A stretch of 64,000 bases of DNA, taken from assembly GCF_002776525.5 (NCBI RefSeq), contig NC_045441.1, positions 68,763,467 to 68,827,466 on the forward strand. The letters are read 5' to 3'. Below the pieces are notes generated by a model, which was not told the origin of the DNA, made no database searches, and worked only from the letters and a program-made list of their open reading frames with translations. Positions within the stretch are counted from its first letter, which is position 1, and each line of letters opens with the position of its first letter. The stretch is from Piliocolobus tephrosceles (lineage: Eukaryota; Chordata; Mammalia; Primates; Cercopithecidae). The translations under genes and the position numbers were made by a program. Below, one piece after another: positions 56,484-64,000 of this stretch.

Positions 56484-57637
56484 AAAGGGGTATTTATTTT
56501 ATCAGAGGCCTTTTCTGTATCTATTGAGATAATCATGTGGTTTTTGTCATTGGTTCTGTTTATGTGATGGATTACATTTATTGATTTGTGTATGTTGAAC
56601 CAGCCTCGCATCCCAGGGACGAGGCCAACTTGATCATGGTGGATAGGCTTTTTGATGTGCTGCTGGATTCAGTTTGCCAGAATTTTACTGAGGATTTTTG
56701 CATTGATGTTCATCAGGGATATTGGCCTGAAATTTTCTTTTTTTGTTATGTCTCTGCCAGGTTTTGGTATCAGGATGATGCTGACCTCATAAAACGAGTT
56801 AGGGGAGGAGTCCCTCTTTTTCTATTTGGAATAGTTTCAGAAGGAATGGTATCAACTCCTCTTTGAACCTCTAGTAGAATTCGGCTGTGAATTTGTCTGG
56901 TCCTGGGCTTTTTTTGGTTGGTAGGCTATTAATTACTCCCTCAAGGTCAGAACTTTTTATTGGTCTCTTCAGGAATTCAACTTCTTCCTGGTTTAGTCTT
57001 GGGAGGGTGTATGTGTCCAGGAATTTATCCATTTCTTATAGATTTTCTAGTTTATTTGAGTAGAGGTGTTTATAGTATTCTCTGATGGTAGTTTGTATTT
57101 CCATGGAATCAGTGGTGATATCCCCTTTATCATTTTTTATTGTGTGTATTTTATTCTTCTCTATTTTCTTCTTTATTACTCTGGCTAGTGGTCTATTTTG
57201 TTAATCGTTTCAAAAAACCAGCTCCTGGATTCATTGATTTTTTGAAGGGTTTTTCATGTCTCTATCTCCTTCAGTTCTACTCTGATCTTAGTTATTTCTG
57301 TCTTCTGCCAGTTTTTGAATTTGTTTGCTCTTGCTTCTCTAGTTCCTTTAATTGTGATGTTAGGGTGTCAATTTTAGATCTTTCCTGCTTTCTCCTGTGG
57401 GCATTTAGTGCTATAAATTTCCCTCTAAACACTGCGTTAGCTGTGTCCCAGATATTCTGGCATGTTGTGTCTTTGTTCTCATTGGTTTCAAAGAACTTTC
57501 TTATTTCTGCCTTAATTTTCTTATTTACCCAGGAGTCATTCAGGAGCAGGCTGTTAAGTTTCCATGTAGTTGTATGGTTTTGAGTGAGTTTCTTAATCCT
57601 GAGTTCTAATTTTATTGCACTGTGGTCTGAGAGACTG

Positions 57638-58009
57638 TTATGATTTCTGTTCTTTGCATTTGCTGAGGAGTGTTTTGCTTCCAATTATGTGGTCAATTTT
57701 AGAATAAGTGCAGTGTGGTGCTGAGAAGAATGTATATTCTATTGATTTGGGGTGGAGAATTCTGTAGATGTCTGTTAGGTCTGCCTGGTCCAGAGCTGAG
57801 TTCAAGCCTTGAATATCCTTGTTAATTTTCTGTCTTGTTGATCTGTCTGATATTGACAGTGGGGTGTTAAAGTCCCCCACTATTATTGTGTGGGAGTCTA
57901 AATCTCTTTGTAGGTCTCTAATAACTTGCTGTATGAATCTGAGTTCTCCTGTATTGGGTGCATATATATACAGGACACTTAGTTCTTGTTGCATTAATAC
58001 CTTTATCAT
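57638..58009 (-). pseudogene. L1 ORF2 endonuclease fragment
   Basis: A 123-codon frame with AP-endonuclease-type motifs: 'VGDFNTPLS' (about residue 44-52) and 'SKIDHII' (about residue 105-111), which carry catalytic Asp, Asn and His residues. The N-terminal part with the first Glu is out of frame. Confidence 0.88.
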
Positions 58010-58634
58010 TATGTAATGCCCTTCTTTGTAATTTTAGATCTTTGTTGGTTTAAAGTCTGTTTTATCAGAGACTAGGATTACAAGCCCTGTTTTTTTTGTT
58101 GTTGTTGTTTTGTTTTGGTTTTTGTTTTTGATTTTTGCTTTCCATTTGTTTGGTAAATATTCCTCCATCCCTTTATTTTGAACCTATGTGTGTCTTTGCA
58201 CGTGAGATGTGTCTCCTGAATACAGCACACCAATGAGTCTTGACTCTTTATCCTATTTGCTGGTCTGTACCTTTTTATTGGGGCATTTTAGTCCATTTAC
58301 ATTTAAGGTTAATATTGTTATGTATGATTTTGATCCTGTCATTATGATGCTAGCTGGTTATTTTGCCCATTAGTTGATGTGGTTTCTTCATAATGTCGAT
58401 AGTCTCTATTATTTGGTTTGTTTTTGCAGTGGTTGGTACTGGTTTTTCCTTTCCATATTTAGTTCTTCCTTCAGGAACCCTTGTAGAGCAGGCCTGGTGG
58501 TAACAAAATCTCTCAGCATTTGCTTGTCTGTGAAGGATTTTATTTCTTCTTTGCTTATGAAGCTTAATTTGGCTAGATATGAAATTCTGGGTTGAAAATT
58601 CTTTTCTTTAAGAATGTTAAATATTGGCCCACTT

Positions 58635-59179
58635 AGGGGTCATTTTAAACGGCAAAATCACCCCCCCAAAAATAACAAACATGTGGTACCAAATAGACTG
58701 TGATAAAACGACACTCGCTTATTGGTGAAGGCTGCAATGAGAAGGTAGAGCATTGCCTTTTGCCACTTTAGTTGGAAACCTGCACATCTATTGGGTGCAT
58801 CTTTGCCAGCCAGTTTGGGTGCAAATTGTGTTTCACTCTGCTTATATTCAAAATGACTCAAGAAGCAATGGAAGTCTTGATTTGAGGGCAGCAAACAAAT
58901 ATTAGCAAAAAGGCTAATTAGCAAATTTGTCCTCCACAAATAATGAGGATAGACTTCATGTGGATGTGTGTATCACATATTTTTTTCTTTCCTATGTTGT
59001 CTTCTTATCTAACAGAAGATGTGTTAATAATTAAATTTATATCTCAGTAATTAAGTTATAGAATAGGAGAAGTTGTCTATCATGTTATATGGAAATTTAA
59101 TTTTAATATGATATATATTTAGATATCAAATATGGCTTAAGGAAGTATAAATGGGTACCAAACTGACGATTTATAGTTT
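58635..59179. other. Unassigned, possibly DNA-transposon derived
   Basis: 58635-58960 has the look of a hAT-type element ('aaacggcaaaatcacc', 'aattagcaaatttgtcctcc') but I cannot name it. A 93-codon minus frame (58658-58939) has no domain that I recognise. Confidence 0.35.
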
Positions 59180-59580
59180 GTGATGGCTTCATTGCTGGAT
59201 CAACTTGACTAGGCTACAGTCCCCAGTTATTTAATTGAACACTAATTTAGATATTACATGAAGGTATATGAAAAATGTAACCAAAGCCCCAAATCAGTTG
59301 ATTTTAAGGAAGAAACATAATACTGGATAATCTCGGCGGGCCTGACGGAATCTGTTAAAAGGTCTTAAAAGCTGGGCCAAGATTTTCTCAGGAGCAGAAA
59401 CTCCAGCTATAAACAGCAGTTCAATCTGTGCCTGTTGAGTTTAAGTCATCCATGGTTGTCCTTTCCTGATTGTCTCTCTTATGAACCTGCTTATACAATC
59501 ATGTAAGCCAAGTCCTTGAAATACATACATACATATACACATAGACAATCAATCTTACTGGTTCTATAATTAACTTCTCT
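59180..59580 (+). repeat. Possible LTR (MaLR/ERVL-like)
   Basis: 'tgtgatggcttcattgctgg' with 'atcaacttgactaggctaca' at the start resembles the U3 start of some MaLR/ERVL LTRs. The rest is too diverged to assign. A (TACA)n run lies at about 59521-59535. Confidence 0.35.
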
Positions 59581-60549
59581 TGGTCTCATTCCTCCTTCCT
59601 GGGTTTCAAACAAGAACTTCTGTTTATGTTAGGTGGTAGGAAGGAAAACTGGAAAAAGAAGAATAGAAAAACTGGATAGAAATGTGATTGAGGCTTTATC
59701 CACACTAATGGACATCTATTCCCCATAATCTTCCCTTATAAACCTCCTCCTAGTAAAGACTTGGAAGAAGTGGTTTTTGTTGTTTGTTTTTAATATTTTC
59801 AGATACTCTGGGTCCTTTCAATTTGAGAACTTTCTCCTGCTTAGGAAAAATTCAGGCTATTATTATTTCAGATATTTTATCTATTTCTTCTCTCTGCCAC
59901 AGATTTACTCCTAATCTTTCTTCATGTCCTAACTAGTACTTGGATCATATTGTGCCCATCTGACTCTTCATTCTGGCATGGACCTGTGGTCTTGTTATTT
60001 CTTCAGCTGTACATATTGTTGAGCTTGTCAGTGGCTAGCCAATACAATTCTAGCAGTTGGTCCTAAGATTGGCTGTATATGGAGCAAAGTTCTTGGGTCC
60101 ATTATGTGATTATCTTCCTAGCTTTTTAGGTAGTTTGCTGGAGATGTTTGAGCTTTTTCCAGTGGAATGTGGGCAGAAATGGTGTGTGCTAGTCTGGAAA
60201 TGGAACCTAAAAATCCTCGCACAAGATCCTTCACTCTCTCTTTTCCTCTCCTTTTAGTTAAAAACAAGCAGAGGAGGTAGGCCAGGACTTCATGGTCTTA
60301 AGAAATGGTAAAATCTTGCACCCCTAAGAGACTACGATGCAACAGAACAATCAGCTTAGGACCAGGACACAAGTGAGAAGTAAACTTTTACTGTGTTAAA
60401 CCACTGATGCCAGGATTATTTGATATAGTAGTTAGCCTACCGTAACTAATAACAACTAGTATATTCAAAAGTCATAAAAAAATTCCTTGTTATTTTCTCT
60501 ACCCCTTTAAAAATGCTGTACGGTAATTCTTTAATGCGTACATCAAGTG
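59581..60549. other. Unassigned sequence
   Basis: No repeat or gene recognised. Confidence 0.3.
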
Positions 60550-60766
60550 TTGGACAAGTTTTTTCTTAAAGGGCCAAAGAGTAAATACTTTAGGAGTAAA
60601 TACTTTAGGAATACATATGGTCTTCATTGTGTTACAATTCAGCTCTGCTGCTGTTGCATGAAAGGTGCAATATACAATACATAAACAAATGGGTGTGATT
60701 GTGTTTTAATAAAACTTTATTTATAAAAATGGGCAACCAGCCCATGAGTCGAAGTGTCTGCCCCCT
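60550..60766 (+). repeat. hAT-Charlie-type MITE
   Basis: Follows the order of a common short hAT element: 'aaagggccaaagagtaaata', 'catatggtcttcattgtg', 'ttttaataaaactttattta', 'gcaaccagcccatgag'. The word 'gtaaatactttagga' occurs twice in a row (about 60581-60611), a small duplication. Confidence 0.7.
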
Positions 60767-60999
60767 AATTTAGAAAATAAATCTCTTGAGATTTGATTTT
60801 ATTAAAAATGTGAGGCATAAATTTAACTTTTTCTGCCAAATGAATAGTGAATTCTGATACTATTTATTAAATAGTATGTATTTTTAAAGGTATAGACTGA
60901 ATATATCCCTCCAAAATTTTTATGAAGGGATTTAAGCCAGTTTTAAAGGCCAGTTTTAAAGTAATGAGATGGTTTATAAATCTGTACTCAGTCCCTAAA
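60767..60999. other. Unassigned AT-rich sequence
   Basis: Nothing recognised. Confidence 0.25.
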
Positions 61000-61279
61000 A
61001 CCTATTTTTCTATCTCTTGGTCAATAATGGGCTGTTTTGATTTCTATAGCTTTAAAATATGATCTAGTACCTTGTATTGCAAAACTATAATTTTGGCTTA
61101 TTTTTCAAAAATTTCTAGCTAGTCTTGCACCTTATTCCTCAAAGTTTTAGAATCAGCTTGTCATAAAATTTCCATAAAATTTTTTTGTTAGAATTTTTAT
61201 TCGGATACCACTGAATGTATAAGTCTGTTTTGGGAAGAGACTTTACTGTATTGAATGTTCTCATTCATAATCAAGGTAT
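61000..61279 (-). repeat. L1M ORF2 fragment, part 1
   Basis: Reverse L1 ORF2 words: 'agaatcagcttgtcataaaa', 'gaatttttattcggatacc', 'actgaatgtataagtc'. It continues after the MLT1 at about 61641. Confidence 0.6.
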
Positions 61280-61640
61280 ATGTCTTAGCTTGGGCTGTGA
61301 TAATAAAGTACCACAAACTGAATGGTTTATAACACAACAAACATTTATTTCTCACAATTCTGGAGGCTGAGAAGTTCCATATCAAAGAACTGGGAGATCT
61401 GGTGTCTACTGAGGACATGCTTCCTGGTTCATAGTTTGCCATCTTCTTGTTGAGTCCTCACACGTCAGAAGGGATGAGGGAGCTCTCTGCAGTCTCTTTT
61501 ATGAGGGCACAAATCCCATTTCAGAGAGCTCTGACCTTATGATCTAATCACCCGCCAAGGGCCCCACTACCTAATGTATCACATTAGGGTTAGGGTTTCA
61601 ATATAGGAATTTTGGAGGGATATATTCAGTCTATACCAGT
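61280..61640 (-). repeat. MLT1-type MaLR LTR
   Basis: Reverse MLT1 from 'ttgggctgtgataataaagt' through 'ttctcacaattctggaggct', 'agggatgagggagctctctg', 'gatctaatcacccgcc' to 'attcagtctatacca'. Inserted in the L1M. Confidence 0.9.
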
Positions 61641-61870
61641 CTATTTCTCTATTTATTCACATCTTTTATATTTCACAGTTGACTCTTACTTATTTCTCTA
61701 TAAGTTATATACATTTATATGCATTTCTTATCTGTTTTATTTTGAAATACTTTACCACTGCTACTATAGTGAACTTTTTGGTATTTTATTATTGGTTACT
61801 AATGTAATATCAGAAAGTTACTTTTGTGTGCTAATATTTAATTGAGATACTTTATAAACAGTTTGAATAG
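61641..61870 (-). repeat. L1M ORF2 fragment, part 2
   Basis: Continues part 1 with 'tatttattcacatcttttat' and the 'gtattttatt' area of reverse L1 ORF2. Strongly diverged. Confidence 0.45.
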
Positions 61871-62689
61871 TTTTTCAGTTGTTTCTCTTGAAATGCCATA
61901 TGTGTAAACAAAGGAGGCACCCTTTCTTCCTTCCCATTCTTTATCCTTATAATCCGTATCTGTGGCCACCCATTCCCTACCCAATCCTCTCAGATGGAAC
62001 TGTGGAGAACAATAAAGTGAGACTTTCCCAGAGAGTAGAACTAGAACTGTCAACTTGACTAAACAAAGAACACAATTCACTTCTAGGGTAAAGATTCCAT
62101 GCAGTTCTGGCCCAGTAATACTTGATATGTGCCATGCAGTAGTAATTTTGTGTAATTCCCATCTCTCCCCTGTTACATGGCAGCATTATTGCAGCCATAT
62201 TTATTTGCTTATGCTGAGAGAAAACAGTTGTTCATTAGCACATAGGTCACCAGAAAATGAGAAGCTAATTCTGGACCTCATGGAAAGGACTCTCTATCCC
62301 CTGAAGAGCCTAGGCTTTAAACTCTATGCTGAAATTGAATGAGGCTTTGGAACTGTCTGGGGTTTATTTAATTTTATTCTTGCCTATTCATTCTCCCACC
62401 TTCACCATTTTTGCGAAAGTATGAATAATTTATATTTTTGTGTTTGTGGTCTTTTGGCTGTGATACACGACATACTTTCTTTGATATGTAACCGTCTTGG
62501 TCATTCGAATCTAAGTGATTTACGGTCTTCAGAGGTTTCTCTCTCTCGCCAGCCTAGTTGTGTACTTATTTTGAATTATTTTTCTAGTCTTTTTAGGGTT
62601 TCTATGCTGAGAAGGTCTTTCTAGACATCTGTGCCACCACAATGCTAGAAAAGGAAGGCCTGATTTCTAGAATCGAGTTTTAGAAATAT
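61871..62689. other. Unassigned sequence
   Basis: Short frames (62055-62342, 61977-62198) have no recognisable domain. No repeat assigned. Confidence 0.3.
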
Positions 62690-63335
62690 TTGTTTTATTA
62701 TCATAGGCTTTTATCTATTGTCAGGTTTTGCTGTGGGACAATTTTCTTTTTTGTGGGACAATTTTGTTGCTTTTAAAAAAATTTTCTAGTTTTGTGAGTT
62801 GAAAATATAGATTAAATATTTTCATTCTCTCTCATTTTCTAACTAATGCATTTTAGGCTATAATTTTTCCTGTCTGTCACTTGGCTATATCTGAAGTTTG
62901 TGAAATGTAATGATCTGAATTAGTTGTAAATGATCCATTTTAATGTCCTCTTTGTCTTGAGTTACAAACCTTTTAAATTTCTAGCTTTATAAAATGTTAT
63001 TATACCTAGTTGGATTGCATTCAAGTGAGTGGAAGTGACTTATGTAATAGTGTATGGTAATATAGTTTATATTAGTATATATATTTATATTAACATATGT
63101 TAGCAAGATAGAGTAATATAACTGTATACAGCAATGGTCTGACAAAATTGTATGTGTATTTGAAAAGAATGTGCACTCTCTGGTTTGGGTTAAACATCTC
63201 CAGACATAACTAATGGATCAAAGATCATTAAATTTTTTACCTAAATCTTCAATATTGTGACCTTTTTGTTTCAGAGGAAGAAGTAGATCTCCTATTAACA
63301 TGGTTTACTTATCATTTTCTGTTTGTAATACCGCC
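62690..63335 (-). repeat. L1M/HAL1 ORF2 fragment, part 3
   Basis: 'gtatttgaaaagaatgtgca' and 'atcttcaatattgtgacc' are reverse ORF2 words from the endonuclease-RT region, in the right order after parts 1 and 2. An AT-rich stretch lies at 63045-63110. Confidence 0.45.
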
Positions 63336-63982
63336 TTTTGCTTTCTATATTTTGGAGTTATTTTGTTTGGTACAGCTTCTATTGTTTTGCCCAGAGATGA
63401 TCCCACTGTGACATTTCCTACGGACTCTCTTCTCCTCCTCCCAGCCCCACCCTTACAGGCATGTAGCCTCTTGTTTCCATCTTTTAGAATACTGTTGTCC
63501 GATGTATTACCTTCTCCCTTTAATATAATCCTGTCTTTTTCTTTTTTCAGTTGCTAATCAATTGGAAATTCCCCTTCTTGTTTTAGGGTAGAGGTATTCC
63601 TTTTTTTAAAAAAATAAATAAATAATTGGAGTTAAGAAAAATATATACTGTAGTATATGTTGAATCTAATGTTAAAATTTGAAATGCCTACTTATTTATT
63701 CATGCAAATATTTCAGATAAAAAATTCCCAACAAACAGAGTTGTTTGGTCGAGACACGTATATTTGAAATGGAGAGATAATGAAAAATTGTTCTCCAGTG
63801 AGGGTATAGTCAGCCTTCTACCAAAAGAGTACACAATTGAGACCATTTCCACACATTTGCCATTAGTGATTGATATAAATCTTTTACATATTTTCTAATC
63901 TAAAAAAATCACATTTTATTTGCATTAATTTTGAGTTCAAGTGTAAATTCCTACTTGGACACTTTGATTAAAAGTGGTATCT
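63336..63982. other. Unassigned sequence
   Basis: No gene or clear repeat. A T/C-rich area lies at 63425-63550. Confidence 0.3.
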
Positions 63983-64000
63983 GGTTGGGCACAGAGGTTA
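63983..64000 (+). repeat. Start of an Alu cut by the window edge
   Basis: The last 18 bases, 'ggttgggcacagaggtta', match the first bases of an Alu left monomer with several substitutions. Confidence 0.6.

Larger units (their letters stand above)
54296..58634 (-). mobile_element. 5'-truncated L1PA-type L1, 4.3 kb
   Basis: Runs from the 3' untranslated region (left) to the C-terminal end of ORF1 (about 58440-58634), so all of ORF2 is included but ORF1 is mostly missing. ORF2 is open only in pieces: endonuclease 57638-58009, middle 57292-57684, reverse transcriptase 56058-56483 and C-terminus 54441-54680. Possible target duplication: 'taggagtctttt' at the left and 'taggggtcatttt' at the right. 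It is too damaged to move. The age group is older L1PA or L1PB by its differences. Confidence 0.92.

Noticed and set aside
54441..58009. An active L1 ORF2
   Set aside because: The endonuclease, RT and C-terminal parts are in different frames with stops between, and the 5' promoter and most of ORF1 are missing.
61612..61845. 77-codon hydrophobic plus-strand frame
   Set aside because: It falls at the border of MLT1 and antisense L1M sequence. AT-rich DNA read in this sense gives Phe/Tyr/Leu-rich frames by chance.

Overview
The window looks like ordinary primate (most likely human) nuclear DNA without protein-coding genes. It is AT-rich and packed with Alu elements of several ages, L1PA-type L1, older L1M/L1ME, class I endogenous retroviruses and solo LTRs, MaLR LTRs (MLT1, MST), Tigger and hAT DNA transposons, MIR and MER5. 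I found no intact cellular gene, tRNA, rRNA, CRISPR array or CpG-island promoter. Every coding-looking stretch I can identify is a fragment of a transposase, an L1 ORF2 or a retroviral gag/pol/env. Repeat names come from memory of consensus sequences, not from a search, so subfamily names are tentative.

Layout: 1-2 kb holds retroviral internal remnants split by an AluJ. 2.09-5.22 kb is a Tigger1 element broken by an Alu, by an LTR-like insertion and by loss of its transposase core. 5.2-10.6 kb is a cluster of minus-strand LTRs and their internal sequence, including one defective provirus with a tRNA-His-type primer site. 10.6-19.2 kb is a three-level nest: a minus-strand LTR holds a plus-strand solo LTR with a CAAAT target duplication, and that holds a whole but dead minus-strand provirus with two LTRs of about 977 bp, a tRNA-Pro-type primer site, gag/pol/env remnants and a polypurine tract. 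20-23.5 kb has Alus and a Tigger-like element with terminal inverted repeats.

23.6-30.7 kb is the most unusual part. Two inverted arms of about 1.24 kb, almost identical by eye, flank a 4.6 kb spacer. An old repeat runs unbroken through the inner edge of the left arm, while an L1 runs unbroken through the outer edge of the right arm. The simplest reading is a recent inversion of the spacer that duplicated the DNA at its breakpoint, with the 7-mer ACTTCTC at the joins.

30.6-35.7 kb is a nearly full-length but dead L1M. 35.7-37.9 kb holds two Tigger/pogo elements, one with a recognisable CENP-B-type DNA-binding segment. 37.9-40.3 kb is an MLT1 interrupted by a GC-rich 2 kb LTR. 40.8-45.4 kb has Alus and an L1ME carrying an MST LTR with a clean 5-bp target duplication. 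46.8-47.7 kb and 54.3-58.6 kb are 5'-truncated L1PA-type elements on the minus strand. The remainder is mainly AT-rich sequence with MIR, MER5, MLT1, hAT and L1M fragments, and an Alu starts at the right edge.

No genes act together here. The story is one of layered insertions plus one local inversion/duplication.
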